Of a stretch of DNA of 52,413 nt, positions 34,886 to 44,656 are shown one piece after another. The DNA comes from Fibrobacteria bacterium AD312 (GTDB lineage: Bacteria; Fibrobacterota; Fibrobacteria; Fibrobacterales; Fibrobacteraceae), in NCBI GenBank assembly GCA_001462345.1, contig LIUM01000009.1, positions 1 through 52,413 on the forward strand. The letters run 5' to 3'. Under the pieces are notes generated by a model. That model worked only from the letters and a program-made list of their open reading frames with translations, was not told where the DNA came from and did not search any database. Numbering within the stretch: position 1 is the stretch's first letter; every line of letters begins with the position of its first letter. A program made the position numbers and the translations under genes.

Positions 34886-36775
34886 ATGTCAACAGAAAAA
34901 ATGGAATTTCAAACCGAAGTACGCGATTTACTTAACTTAATGATTCACTCTTTATATAGCAATAAAGAAATCTTTCTTAGAGAACTCGTTTCTAATGCAG
35001 CCGATGCCTTAGACAAACGCCGTTTTTTATCAGTTTCTAATGCAGCCCTACTCGCTGTAGGAACTACCTTAAAAATCGATATCGCCGTCAATACCGAAGG
35101 TAAAATCATCACCATTGAAGATAATGGTATTGGCATGAATCGAGAAGATTTGATTAGCAATTTAGGCACCATCGCTCGCTCTGGAACCAAGAATTTTATC
35201 AAGTCTCTCAAAGAAAATGAACAAGCTAATGTCGATTTGATTGGACAATTTGGCGTCGGATTTTATTCTGTATTTATGGTCGCTCGAAAAGTAGAAGTCT
35301 TGACAATGAAAGCTGGAGAATCTCAAGGATACCTATGGACTTCAGCAGGGACTGGTGATTTTGAGATCACAGAAGCTCCTAAACAAGAAGTAGGCACCAA
35401 GATTACCATCTACCTCAAAGACGACGAAGAAAGCCTCGAGTTTGCCAATGAATGGCAAATTAAGAGTGTTATTCAAAAATACAGTGAATTTATTTCTTAT
35501 GGTATTTTCTTTCACCCCGAGCCTACTAAAAATGACAAAGGCGAATTAGAAATTCAAGAACCTAAACGCCTAAATGACAAACCAGCTCTTTGGCGTCAAA
35601 GTGAAAAAGAAGTCACTGAAGAACAATATAAAGAATTTTATAGTGTCGTTGCCCACGAAGGTTCAGAACCAGCCGCTTGGAACCACTCCCATGCCGAAGG
35701 ATCCATGGAGTTCTGGAGCCTTGTTTATATTCCATCCAAAGCACCGTTTAATATCTGGAATAATGAACGTGCACACGGTCTTAAGCTCTATGTAAAAAAA
35801 GTCTTCATTATGGATGACTGTAAAGAACTTTTGCCAACATGGTTACGCTTTGTACGCGGTGTTGTTGATTCTGAAGACTTGCCTTTAAACGTGAGCCGTG
35901 AAATCTTACAGTCCAATAAGATCATCACCAATATTCGTAAGCACGTCATAAAAAAAGTTCTCGATTCTTTACAACAAATGGCAGACAAAGATGTAGAGAA
36001 ATATACTGAATGGTGGCGTGAATTAGGAGCTGTATTAAAAGAAGGCTTCTACATGAACTGGGAACACCTCGATGAACTTAAAAAGCTGCTCCGTTTCCGT
36101 AGCACCAAAACAGAAGGCACTGGTCTCATTAGCCTTTCTGAATATGTTTCTCGCATGCCAGAAACTCAAAAAGAAATCTACTACCTTATCGGTGATCGTA
36201 AAGAAGGGATTGACTCTAATCCTTTATTAGAAGCATTCCGCAGCAAAGGTTATGAAGTCCTTTTAATGACCGATCCTATTGATGAATTCATGATGTCTTC
36301 TTTAACTGAATTTAGCGAAAAGAAGTTCCATGATATTAGTCGTGGTGACGTTGACTTTGAAAAGACAGAAGACGAAAAGAAAGCCGAAGAATCCTCTAAG
36401 TCCGAATTCAAGGGCCTTTGTGAAGCACTACAAAAAACTCTTGATACAGACATTAAGGAAGTTCGTATTTCTAGTCGCCTCAAAGAAAGCCCATGTTGCT
36501 TAGTCACCAGCGAAGACGCCATGAGTTCTAGAATGGAACGCATGATGGAAGCGATGGGACAAGGCAAAATGGAAAAGTCGAAACGCATTTTAGAAATCAA
36601 CCCAACACATCCTATTTGTGAGATGCTAAAAGCTAAAATCGACAAAGCCGAAGATTTAGAAGATTGGCCAAAGGCGCTTTATGGTCAAGCCCTCCTTGCA
36701 GAAGGCTCCCCTCTTCCAAACCCAAGCGAATACGTACAAGCGATTAATAAATTATTAGCTCGCTTAGCCAAATAA
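34886..36775 (+). CDS. htpG: Molecular chaperone HtpG (Hsp90)
   Basis: An ATP-dependent chaperone acting as a cytoplasmic dimer. The 629 residues include the GHKL ATPase domain with LRELVSNAADALDK, IEDNGIGMNREDLISNLGTIARSGTK (in part), and QFGVGFYSVFMVA. The middle domain contains RGVVDSEDLPLNVSREILQ, and the C-terminal dimer domain is complete. A clear GGAG ribosome site precedes ATG. An upstream perfect inverted repeat (34835-34858) may control it. A strong terminator follows, so it is a single-gene unit. Confidence 0.98.
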   Translation: MSTEKMEFQTEVRDLLNLMIHSLYSNKEIFLRELVSNAADALDKRRFLSVSNAALLAVGTTLKIDIAVNTEGKIITIEDNGIGMNREDLISNLGTIARSGTKNFIKSLKENEQANVDLIGQFGVGFYSVFMVARKVEVLTMKAGESQGYLWTSAGTGDFEITEAPKQEVGTKITIYLKDDEESLEFANEWQIKSVIQKYSEFISYGIFFHPEPTKNDKGELEIQEPKRLNDKPALWRQSEKEVTEEQYKEFYSVVAHEGSEPAAWNHSHAEGSMEFWSLVYIPSKAPFNIWNNERAHGLKLYVKKVFIMDDCKELLPTWLRFVRGVVDSEDLPLNVSREILQSNKIITNIRKHVIKKVLDSLQQMADKDVEKYTEWWRELGAVLKEGFYMNWEHLDELKKLLRFRSTKTEGTGLISLSEYVSRMPETQKEIYYLIGDRKEGIDSNPLLEAFRSKGYEVLLMTDPIDEFMMSSLTEFSEKKFHDISRGDVDFEKTEDEKKAEESSKSEFKGLCEALQKTLDTDIKEVRISSRLKESPCCLVTSEDAMSSRMERMMEAMGQGKMEKSKRILEINPTHPICEMLKAKIDKAEDLEDWPKALYGQALLAEGSPLPNPSEYVQAINKLLARLAK

Positions 36776-36786
36776 AAAACATCAAT

Positions 36787-36822
36787 TAAAAAAAGAAGAC
36801 TCTAACAAGTCTTCTTTTTTTT
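36787..36822 (+). terminator. Rho-independent terminator after htpG
   Basis: AAGAAGACT, a short loop (CTAAC) and AGTCTTCTT form a nine-base-pair stem within flanking A and T runs, ending in eight T. It lies 11 bp after the htpG stop. Confidence 0.9.
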
Positions 36823-36899
36823 AGATTTAATTGCAAGCCACCTACAACTAACTATAGGATACTTCTAAATCTTTTTTTAGAAGCACCTTCTTATTCAAA

Positions 36900-37769
36900 A
36901 TGAAATATTTCATCGTAGACGTTTTCTGTAAAAATAAATATTCTGGGAATCAGCTTGCCATTGTTTTCTTGTCTTCCAATATATCAGACACCGAAATGCA
37001 AATCATTGCAAACGAATTTCATTTCTCTGAAACCACATTTATTTACTTACCCCAAAAAGAAGACTCTTCTTACCAAGTAAGAATATTTACACCAAATAAT
37101 GAAGTTCCATTTGCTGGCCATCCAGTATTAGGTACAGCATGCATCATACGAAAAGAATTAGAAAAAAATAATCCAAACGTCATAAACTTAAGCCTAAAAA
37201 TCGGCACTATTTCTGTGACTTTTGATGACACAAAAAACATCCAGTGGATGAAACAAATCGAGCCCATCTTTGGCTCAAATTATAAAGCCAAAGACATCGC
37301 AGAGATAATTGGGGTTAGAGAAGAAGAAATAGATGTACGATATCCAATTCAAGAAGTATCTACAGGAATTAATTTTCTCTTAGTCCCATTAAGAAACTTA
37401 AATGCAAACAAAAAAGCTCGAGTCGACTTGACTAAATACAAAGCTTTTTTCAAAGAAAATATTGAATTGCCTATCTTTATATATAGCAAAGAAACGTATG
37501 AACAAGAAAACGACTTTAACTGCAGAATGTTTGCCGATACCTTGGGGATACCTGAAGATCCAGCTACAGGAAGTGCTAATGGTTGTTTTGCGGCATACTT
37601 ATCAAAATATGAAATCCTTGGATCAAAAAATATAAATGTAAAAGTCGAACAAGGATATGAAATTAATAGAAAATCAATCCTTCATCTTCGAACCCAATAC
37701 GAATCAAAAAAATACAATATCGAAGTCGGAGGAAAAGTCATCAAAATAGCCGAAGGCGATTTAAAATAG
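36900..37769 (+). CDS. PhzF-family isomerase-like protein
   Basis: This 289-residue protein has the PhzF family marks: DVFCKNKYSGNQLAIV (7-22), EFHFSETTFI with the conserved Glu, FTPNNEVPFAGHPVLGT, and EDPATGSANG near residue 224. PhzF itself isomerises DHHA in phenazine synthesis, but most members have no known reaction. No phenazine genes are nearby, so it is probably a general isomerase or diaminopimelate-epimerase-fold enzyme. It converges with nadE across a 430-bp repeat-bearing gap. Confidence 0.88.
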   Translation: MKYFIVDVFCKNKYSGNQLAIVFLSSNISDTEMQIIANEFHFSETTFIYLPQKEDSSYQVRIFTPNNEVPFAGHPVLGTACIIRKELEKNNPNVINLSLKIGTISVTFDDTKNIQWMKQIEPIFGSNYKAKDIAEIIGVREEEIDVRYPIQEVSTGINFLLVPLRNLNANKKARVDLTKYKAFFKENIELPIFIYSKETYEQENDFNCRMFADTLGIPEDPATGSANGCFAAYLSKYEILGSKNINVKVEQGYEINRKSILHLRTQYESKKYNIEVGGKVIKIAEGDLK

Positions 37770-37800
37770 AAGCAACTTTTTCAATACGTTCCGACCGACC

Positions 37801-37817
37801 GCGTACAACGAGTACGC
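37801..37817. repeat. Palindromic element, short copy
   Basis: GCGTAC-AACGA-GTACGC is a six-base-pair hairpin, with the same arms as the hairpins inside the two longer copies downstream. Only the hairpin and one flanking base pair are shared, so it is a partial copy. Confidence 0.55.
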
Positions 37818-37875
37818 CAAAAAAAAACGAAAACATAAGCAACGTTTATTAAAACCGAAACTCAAATAAAAACGA

Positions 37876-37953
37876 GTAGAACAAGGCATGACGACTGAAG
37901 GCGTACAAATGTACGCTGAACAAGTAATAACGACCGTACTACGAGTTTATATT
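37876..37953. repeat. Palindromic element, long copy 1
   Basis: About 78 bp from GTAGAACAAGG to TTTATATT. It contains the hairpin GCGTAC-AAAT-GTACGC and the words GACGACTGAAG and AGTAATAACGA shared with copy 2 at 38104-38182. Overall about 85-90 percent of positions agree by eye. Gap region 37770-38199 holds these copies and no gene. Confidence 0.75.
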
Positions 37954-38083
37954 ACACTTGAATCGCAAAATGCGTAAAAAAATAACTGAATTGAAAATTA
38001 AAGCCAGAACAACCTAGCTTTTCGATCGATTGCAAATCATTTATGCAACGAAGTTTTGCCATACTTCAAAAAAAATATTTCCC

Positions 38084-38191
38084 AAAATGGCGAAGAGAAG
38101 CAAGTAGGACAAGGCATGACGACTGAAGGCGTACAACTAGTACGCCGAAGGAGTAATAACGAAGTACTACGAAGTTTATATTCGCCATTTT
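38084..38191. repeat. Palindromic element, long copy 2 with 11-bp terminal inverted repeat
   Basis: The repeat core is 38104-38182. It is bounded by AAAATGGCGAA (38084-38094) and TTCGCCATTTT (38181-38191), an exact 11-bp inverted repeat. The inner hairpin is GGCGTAC-AACTA-GTACGCC. Together these can fold into a large structured RNA or DNA cruciform. The end lies nine bases from the nadE stop codon. Confidence 0.75.
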
Positions 38192-38199
38192 CGCGACGT

Positions 38200-40017
38200 T
38201 TATATTTGCGATTCCCTTAAGTCAGAGCCGAAAGCGCGGCAAGAAACACACAACACAGGCGGCAACTGTATCCTTTTCGCAAGTGCTATTCCCTTATAGC
38301 GCCCCCACCAATACTTCATATCCGCTATCGCGTCTTCATGACTCTTAAACAACGAATCAAAGAAATCTTTTGAAATCGATAGTTTTTCATATAAAGACCC
38401 ATCTTTCAAAGCCATGATAGAATCACCTAAAGAATTTCGATTCCATCGTTCCATCCAAAAACTAAACAGCTTATCATGATAAGCATAAACAATGGGATCC
38501 CCTTTACCTTCATCTACATTTTGGGCATCACTCAATTCGGCACTTGCAGGAATTAAAATCGAGGCTTCTGGAATAATCTCTCTTTCTTTATTAATCTCTC
38601 GCGCGAGTTCATACACTTGAGTTTTCCACAAATCGCCTAAAGCGCAGACAATACCACAGGTATCTCCGTATAACGTACAATAACCTGTCATCACCTCACT
38701 TTTATTTCCATTGCATGTAAAAGCGGCATTCAACACAGAAGCGATTGTCGCTAAAAATGTGGCCGAGCGAGTCCTCGCCTGTAAATTTTCATAATGAATC
38801 CCTTCTACTTTCAAAGAAACAGAACTTCTTTCAAAAGAAAGAGAAGAAAGCCCACGACAAAATACATCGATCGTATCGGTTATAGGAGCCTCTAAATAAG
38901 GACACCCTAAATTATTAGCTAAATCTTTTGCTGCATTACGCGTCGTTTTCGAATTAAATCGCGTAGGCATATTCACAAGAAAAACGCGGTCGGCTCCAAG
39001 TGCCTCTGTATAAAGCACTGCAGACACCGCACTATCAATCCCTCCTGAAGCCCCAATTACCACGCGTTCAATCCCTAAACGGCGCAAATTCTCAGAAAGC
39101 ATATAGACCAAAGCTCGACGTATTTCTGCCATTCCAGTCAACTGAGGCTTAGAATCTTCAAAAAATCGAATCTGCTTCTTTTCATATTCAATGACCGTAC
39201 TATACGCCTCAAATTTTGGGTACTCATAAATTGTCTTCCCTTGAGCATCGTAAATACAACTATCGCCTTCAAACGCATAAATATTTTTACCATTATTTTG
39301 AGTTCCAACGGAATTCAAATAGAGTAATGGAATTTTATGGTTACGTGCATGAGCCCCAAAAACACGATGCCGAGCATCACTTTTACCAAGCGTAAAAGGC
39401 GAACAAGAAATATTAATCATGAAGCCATTCTCATTCATCTGAGAAGCTAAAATAGAAACGGGCTTAATCTGATAAATCGAATCCCAAGCATCTTCACAAA
39501 TAGAAATTCCTATTTGAATACCATCTTTTCGAGTATAAGGTTTTAATAAAGCCTCAAGCGGTTGATTTAAAGAATAAGCAAGGCGACGTAGATCGAAAAA
39601 ATAACGAGGCTCGTCAAACTCTCGATAACAAGGCAAAAGCGTCTTCGGCAAAAAACTCTTGATCACTCCATTGCACTGCACTAAAGGTTCAAAACATCCA
39701 TTGGAGGCATAAAAAGCGGCATTATATAAAAGAGGACGCCCGTTTTCACCATGAATCTCTTCACGAGCCACATTACCAAACAATATATCGATAGACGCAG
39801 ATAAATTCGCTACGCGATTTCCATATTCCACACATTGATCTATAAAAGAATGTTCTTCCCAAAGATCACCAATCAAATATCCCGAAAGGCACATTTCTGG
39901 AAACACAACTAAATCACATTGATTTAAAACCGCTTTTTCCACTTCTTTTTTCAAAGTTTCAAAATTCAGTTCTGGCTTTCCAGGGACAATATTCATTTGA
40001 ACAGGATAAATCTTCAT
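38200..40017 (-). CDS. nadE: Glutamine-dependent NAD+ synthase
   Basis: Amidates NaAD to NAD+ using ATP and glutamine. The 605-residue product joins an N-terminal nitrilase-type glutaminase with Glu41 (FPEMCLSGY), Lys125 (FLPKTLLP) and Cys174 (SICEDAWD) to a C-terminal synthetase with the ATP loop SGGIDS (324-329). This is the long, two-domain form. Because NadD is also encoded in this window, both final steps of NAD synthesis are present. The ATG at 40017 is chosen over an in-frame TTG two codons upstream. The 3' end reaches a repeat element. Confidence 0.96.
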   Translation of the reverse strand: MKIYPVQMNIVPGKPELNFETLKKEVEKAVLNQCDLVVFPEMCLSGYLIGDLWEEHSFIDQCVEYGNRVANLSASIDILFGNVAREEIHGENGRPLLYNAAFYASNGCFEPLVQCNGVIKSFLPKTLLPCYREFDEPRYFFDLRRLAYSLNQPLEALLKPYTRKDGIQIGISICEDAWDSIYQIKPVSILASQMNENGFMINISCSPFTLGKSDARHRVFGAHARNHKIPLLYLNSVGTQNNGKNIYAFEGDSCIYDAQGKTIYEYPKFEAYSTVIEYEKKQIRFFEDSKPQLTGMAEIRRALVYMLSENLRRLGIERVVIGASGGIDSAVSAVLYTEALGADRVFLVNMPTRFNSKTTRNAAKDLANNLGCPYLEAPITDTIDVFCRGLSSLSFERSSVSLKVEGIHYENLQARTRSATFLATIASVLNAAFTCNGNKSEVMTGYCTLYGDTCGIVCALGDLWKTQVYELAREINKEREIIPEASILIPASAELSDAQNVDEGKGDPIVYAYHDKLFSFWMERWNRNSLGDSIMALKDGSLYEKLSISKDFFDSLFKSHEDAIADMKYWWGRYKGIALAKRIQLPPVLCVSCRAFGSDLRESQI

Positions 40018-40112
40018 ATTCAAAATTTAGCTTTCTACCCTCTCAAAAAAAATGATTTAAAAGAAAAAAGTACTTCAAAGATCAATTGAAAAAGCCTATA
40101 CAACGTTTAAAA

Positions 40113-40148
40113 TAAAAAAGCACCCCAAGTGAATCACTTGGAGCGCCT
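40113..40148 (-). terminator. Rho-independent terminator after pckG
   Basis: Read on the minus strand, GCTCCAAGTG, a three-base loop and CACTTGGGGTGC form a strong stem followed by six T. It lies 17 bp after the pckG stop codon. Confidence 0.85.
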
Positions 40149-40164
40149 TTAATTTCAGGTCAAA

Positions 40165-41982
40165 TTACTTTGACAAACGTTCTGTAATGATTTTGATTTG
40201 GTCTCTAAGTTCTTGAGGGAGCTTATCACCAAACTTAGGATAATGATTCTTTTCAACGTCAGCAAGTTCAGCTAACCAGCCAGCCTTATCAACGGAGAGA
40301 AGTTCATTCATATCTTCTACAGTAACGCCTTCTGGACGATCAATAGCTGTTGCAGTTGGCATGAAACCAATTGGGGTTTCCACTGCATCACCCTTACCAT
40401 CGCAACGTTCACAAACCCATTTAAGAACGCGAGAGTTTTCGCCATAACCAGGCCATAACCACTTGCCTTCCTTAGTCTTACGGAACCAGTTCACAAAGAA
40501 GATTTTTGGCATCTTGTCTGGATTCGCTTTACCCATCTTAATCCAATGAGCAAAGTAGTCACCCATGTGGTAACCGCAGAATGGAAGCATTGCAAATGGG
40601 TCGCGGCGTACTTGACCAACTTGATCAGAAATCACAGCAGCAGTTACTTCTGAACCGACGATAGAACCCATGAATACACCATGTTCCCAGCTCATAGCTT
40701 GATGAACTAAAGGAATGGTGCTTGGACGACGACCACCGAAGAGGAACGCATCTACTGGAACACCCTTAGGATCTTCCCATTCTGAAGCGATCGCTGGGCA
40801 GTTTCTTGCAGGAGCAGTAAAGCGAGCATTTGGATGAGCCGCTTCTTTACCCTTTTCAGATTTACCACTTGCAGGAAGATTCCATTTGTTACCCTTCCAA
40901 TCAATTAATTCTGATTGTGGAGGAGCGTCCATGTCTTCCCACCAAACGGTACCATCAGCTTCGAGAGCTACGTTAGTGTAGATGGTATCTTTTTGAGCGG
41001 AAATCATCGCATTTTTATTGCTATGGAAGTTTGTACCTGGAGCCACGCCAAAGAAGCCAGCTTCTGGGTTAATAGCATAGAGACGACCATCTTTACCTGG
41101 TTTCATCCAAGCGATATCATCACCAATGGTTTCTACTTTCCAACCTGGGATTGTAGGAATCAACATAGCGAGGTTTGTCTTACCGCAAGCGCTAGGGAAA
41201 GCTCCGCAAACATACTTCACCACTCCTTCAGGAGATGTGATCTTTAAGATAAGCATATGTTCAGCAAGCCAGCCTTCTTCATGAGCAACAGCACTTGCAA
41301 TACGTAGAGCTAAGCACTTCTTACCGAGAAGAGCATTTCCACCGTAACCAGAACCATAAGACCAAATGGTACGTTCTTCTGGGAAGTGAGAAATATATTT
41401 CTTTTCAATTGGAGCACATGGCCATTTGCCATTATCGCTTTCGCCAGCTTGTAAAGGCTTACCAACAGAGTGAAGGCAAGGAATAAACTCACCATCAGTA
41501 CCAAGAACATCTAAAACCTTGGAGCCAACGCGAGTCATAATCATCATGTTGACCACCACATATGCAGAATCAGTAATTTCTACACCAATTTTTGCAATAT
41601 CAGAACCAACAGGGCCCATGGAGAAAGGAATCACATACATAGTACGGCCTTTCATACAACCATCATAAAGAGCCTTCATTTCCGCTTTTAATTCAGCAGG
41701 GGCTTTCCAGTTATTTGTTGGACCAGCAGCTTCTTTTGTTTTCGAAGAGATATAAGTACGATCTTCAACGCGGGCCACATCAGAGGCATCAGAGCGGAAT
41801 AAATAGCAACCTGGTAATTTTTCTTGATTTAATTTGGTAGCGAGACCCGATTCTACCATTTCTTTTATAAGCTTATCGTATTGAGCTTGAGATCCGTCGC
41901 AAAGAACGACATTTTCTGGCTTGACCATTGCTTGAATTTCTTCAATCCAAGCATTCAATTTGGCATGTTTAGTCAGGGACAT
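40165..41982 (-). CDS. pckG: Phosphoenolpyruvate carboxykinase, GTP-type
   Basis: Interconverts oxaloacetate and PEP with GTP/GDP. In succinate-forming anaerobes it can also fix CO2 onto PEP. The 605-residue product shows the kinase loop [23 protein letters not shown], and [16 protein letters not shown]-type sequence (as [10 protein letters not shown]), all characteristic of the GTP form rather than the ATP form. The ATG at 41982 is chosen because AGGAGATGAA precedes it directly; an open frame extends further upstream. A strong terminator follows. It stands alone, divergent from glgC. Confidence 0.97.
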   Translation of the reverse strand: MSLTKHAKLNAWIEEIQAMVKPENVVLCDGSQAQYDKLIKEMVESGLATKLNQEKLPGCYLFRSDASDVARVEDRTYISSKTKEAAGPTNNWKAPAELKAEMKALYDGCMKGRTMYVIPFSMGPVGSDIAKIGVEITDSAYVVVNMMIMTRVGSKVLDVLGTDGEFIPCLHSVGKPLQAGESDNGKWPCAPIEKKYISHFPEERTIWSYGSGYGGNALLGKKCLALRIASAVAHEEGWLAEHMLILKITSPEGVVKYVCGAFPSACGKTNLAMLIPTIPGWKVETIGDDIAWMKPGKDGRLYAINPEAGFFGVAPGTNFHSNKNAMISAQKDTIYTNVALEADGTVWWEDMDAPPQSELIDWKGNKWNLPASGKSEKGKEAAHPNARFTAPARNCPAIASEWEDPKGVPVDAFLFGGRRPSTIPLVHQAMSWEHGVFMGSIVGSEVTAAVISDQVGQVRRDPFAMLPFCGYHMGDYFAHWIKMGKANPDKMPKIFFVNWFRKTKEGKWLWPGYGENSRVLKWVCERCDGKGDAVETPIGFMPTATAIDRPEGVTVEDMNELLSVDKAGWLAELADVEKNHYPKFGDKLPQELRDQIKIITERLSK

Positions 41983-42187
41983 TTCATCTCCTATTAGATG
42001 GGTTAATACATAGTTTCGATTTATTTCGAACACCTAAAAATTAGAAATTTTAAGCCATAAAAAAAGAGTAAATCGACATAGATAATCAAAAAAAAGTACT
42101 TCTGTAAAAAAACTTACCCCAAGCTCTTACAAATAAGATAAATTAAGACCAAAACGCTATTAGAATTGATCCAATAACAGAGGAAAC

Positions 42188-43441
42188 ATGAGCTGGTCTT
42201 ATAGAGAACATCAAAAGAATATTCTATGCATGATTATGGCAGGTGGACAAGGGAGTCGTCTTCAACCCCTAACTCGAGATCGAGCTAAACCGGCAGTCCA
42301 TTTTGGTGGTACTTATCGCATTATTGATTTTGTTTTAAATAATTTCATCAACAGCGGCATTTTTAAAATTAAAGTCTTAACTCAATTTAAGTCAGACTCT
42401 CTTAACAAGCATATTTCAGCCGCTTGGAGCCTTAATACAAGCCTTGATCAGTATGTGGATCTTGTTCCCGCTCAAATGCGTACAGGTGAGGATTGGTACC
42501 GCGGTACCTCCGATGCAATCTTCCAAAACATCAATTTAATCACTGATGAACGCCCTGATTTAGTCGCTATTTTTGGCGGAGACCACATCTATAAAATGGA
42601 CATCAATCAAATGATTGATTTTCATTTGAGTCGCGCCGCATTACTTACCATTGCAGCAATTCCTGTCCCTGTCAGTGAAGCAAGCGAATTTGGTATTATC
42701 GAAGTCGATTCAGATAATCGAATGATCGGTTTTGAAGAAAAGCCCAAAGAACCAAAAGAAATGCCAGGAAACCCTGGTTGGTGTCTCGCCAGTATGGGTA
42801 ACTACATTTTTACCAGTAAATTTTTAGTACGTGAACTTCTTAATGGTTCAAAACAAGGAGCCACTGACTTTGGTAAGCACATTATTCCTGCTTTATACAA
42901 AGAATATCCTGTTTACGTCTACGATTTCAACACCAATATTGTTCGCGGAGAACAAGCCTCCACAAAAGGCTATTGGCGAGATGTTGGTACTTTAGACGCC
43001 TTCTTTGAAGCGAATATGGACCTTTGTTCCGAGACCCCTTTGTTTGACCTTTATAATCACTATTGGCCTATTAGAACGTTCAACTGGAATCAACCACCAG
43101 CTCGCTTCTTTGGAAACGATGATTTCTCCTCCTCTTATCGAGGGGCTGCCATTGATTCCATCGTTTCAGCAGGCTGTATTATTGGTGGTGGTACTGTAGT
43201 CAATAGTATTCTTAGTCCAGGGACTTCCATTCAAAAGGATGCTTTTGTAAAAGAGTCGATTATATTCCCGAATGTAACCATCGGACCTGGAGCCAAAGTT
43301 CAAAAAGCCATAATTGAAAAAGGCCTCCATATTCCAGCTGGTTTTGAAATCGGATTCGACTTAGAGCGAGATCGACAAATCTTTCATGTCACCGAGTCAG
43401 GGATTGTAGTCTTATCTAAAGATACCGTCATTAAGGCTTAA
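42188..43441 (+). CDS. glgC: Glucose-1-phosphate adenylyltransferase
   Basis: Makes ADP-glucose for glycogen synthesis. The 417-residue product has the catalytic opening MAGGQGSRLQPLTRDRAKPA, YRIIDFVLNN, GTSDAIFQN, GGDHIYKMD, EFGIIEVD and FEEKP, then a C-terminal left-handed beta-helix (SIVSAGCIIGGGTVVNSILS). Allosteric control by glycolytic intermediates is usual for the family. GAGGAAAC supports the start. Only one base separates the stop from that of the convergent dus gene. A GH57-like protein further on may also relate to alpha-glucans. Confidence 0.96.
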   Translation: MSWSYREHQKNILCMIMAGGQGSRLQPLTRDRAKPAVHFGGTYRIIDFVLNNFINSGIFKIKVLTQFKSDSLNKHISAAWSLNTSLDQYVDLVPAQMRTGEDWYRGTSDAIFQNINLITDERPDLVAIFGGDHIYKMDINQMIDFHLSRAALLTIAAIPVPVSEASEFGIIEVDSDNRMIGFEEKPKEPKEMPGNPGWCLASMGNYIFTSKFLVRELLNGSKQGATDFGKHIIPALYKEYPVYVYDFNTNIVRGEQASTKGYWRDVGTLDAFFEANMDLCSETPLFDLYNHYWPIRTFNWNQPPARFFGNDDFSSSYRGAAIDSIVSAGCIIGGGTVVNSILSPGTSIQKDAFVKESIIFPNVTIGPGAKVQKAIIEKGLHIPAGFEIGFDLERDRQIFHVTESGIVVLSKDTVIKA

Positions 43442-43442
43442 T

Positions 43443-44567
43443 TTATCCCTTAAATTGGCGTCCAAAAACAATATCATTTTCTTTTTTCCCGTTCAAATTA
43501 ACCAAACGATCGGGATAAAAAGAAGTGTTTAAAGATTCTTTATCATCCAGAAAAAGTGCAATACGCTCAAAAAACATTTCAGGCGTTTCGCTTGTTAGTA
43601 AAGATTGTCTAAAGAGAAGATTCTCAGGGAAAAGCCCTTTACATAGTCTAGCCGCCAGTTGCTTAAGTCGACCTAATGCCCCTAAAGAGGATAAATCCTC
43701 TTGCATCATAAATCCAAAATATTTTTCAAAAATCGAAAGAGCCTCTCGAATTGATATTTCAAATGGAGGCTTGCCTTCAAAGGCCTCTGCTATTTGCCCA
43801 AAAAGCCATGGATTATGAAGAGCACCTCTGCCAATACTAACCCCAGCAATCGGATACATTTTAAGCTTTTCTATCGCCGTTTCAACGCTCACCACATCTC
43901 CATTACCAACAACAGGAATATGGGCTCTAGACGCTGTTTCTCCAATGATATCCCAATTGGCAAAACCATTATAGCCCTGCACTCTAGTTCGCCCATGTAC
44001 AGTCAAAAGTTCTGCGCCTTCTCCTTCTGCAATTCGTAGTGTCTCAAAAACATTAATTTGAGATTCATCCCATCCAATTCGACATTTAAGAGTCATTGGA
44101 ATCTGAATAGAGGCTTTCACTTTTCTTAAAATCAATGTGAGTCGATCAAGATCTCGTAAGAGCCCAGCTCCGCCACCTTTTCCTGCAACCTTAGGAACAG
44201 GACAACCTGCATTCACTTCAATAAAATCAGGTTCTAAACTTTCAATTACTTGAGCAGCTCGAGCCATTCTATCTGGATCGCGACCAAAAATTTGAATTCC
44301 AAAAGGGCGTTCTTCAGGATAAAACTTCAATTCCTTTCTGTTTTTTAAGGAAAACTCAGATCCACCGTCGGTAGAAACAAACTCAGAAACTAATAGCCCT
44401 ATTCTATTTTTGGATAATTCACGACAAAGTCTTCTAAAGGGAGGATCTGTGACACCAGCCATTGGGCTTAGAATTGTATTTGGAAAAACAGAGAAATTAC
44501 CTAAAGCAAAAGAGCGCTTTATTGACGATGTATCTAAAATAGTATCAACTTTCAACATTCTACTCAC
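43443..44567 (-). CDS. tRNA-dihydrouridine synthase, DusB-like
   Basis: A flavin enzyme that reduces uridine in tRNA to dihydrouridine. The 374 residues contain LSPMAGVTDPPFRRL (FMN barrel start), VNAGCPVPKVAGKGGGAGLL with the catalytic Cys, LTVHGRTRVQGY, VVGNGDV and GVSIGRGALHNPWLF. This order is nearest DusB. The GTG at 44567 has AAGGTGA six bases before it and is favoured; ATG at 44558 is the alternative. The end touches the glgC stop. The tRNA position modified is not certain. Confidence 0.92.
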   Translation of the reverse strand: MSRMLKVDTILDTSSIKRSFALGNFSVFPNTILSPMAGVTDPPFRRLCRELSKNRIGLLVSEFVSTDGGSEFSLKNRKELKFYPEERPFGIQIFGRDPDRMARAAQVIESLEPDFIEVNAGCPVPKVAGKGGGAGLLRDLDRLTLILRKVKASIQIPMTLKCRIGWDESQINVFETLRIAEGEGAELLTVHGRTRVQGYNGFANWDIIGETASRAHIPVVGNGDVVSVETAIEKLKMYPIAGVSIGRGALHNPWLFGQIAEAFEGKPPFEISIREALSIFEKYFGFMMQEDLSSLGALGRLKQLAARLCKGLFPENLLFRQSLLTSETPEMFFERIALFLDDKESLNTSFYPDRLVNLNGKKENDIVFGRQFKG

Positions 44568-44593
44568 AACAATTCACCTTATATCCTCAACTT

Positions 44594-44622
44594 TTGACCA
44601 AAAAAAATATGTTATTTATGTC
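44594..44622 (+). promoter_or_regulatory. Candidate sigma-70-type promoter for the HU/IHF gene
   Basis: TTGACC, a 17-base spacer and TATGTC lie 35 bp before the likely start codon of the DNA-binding protein. The -35 box is close to consensus and the spacing ideal; the -10 is weak. No experimental support. Confidence 0.35.
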
Positions 44623-44656
44623 TAGTTCTATCTTTTTTTTATGATAAACCTATATT

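Noticed and set aside
37876-38220. Small proteins starting MTTEGVQ in both copies of the palindromic repeat
   Set aside because: Both copies open with the same seven codons, but the loop length differs and the frames diverge at once. Stem pairing is kept while the protein is not, so structure is the better reading.
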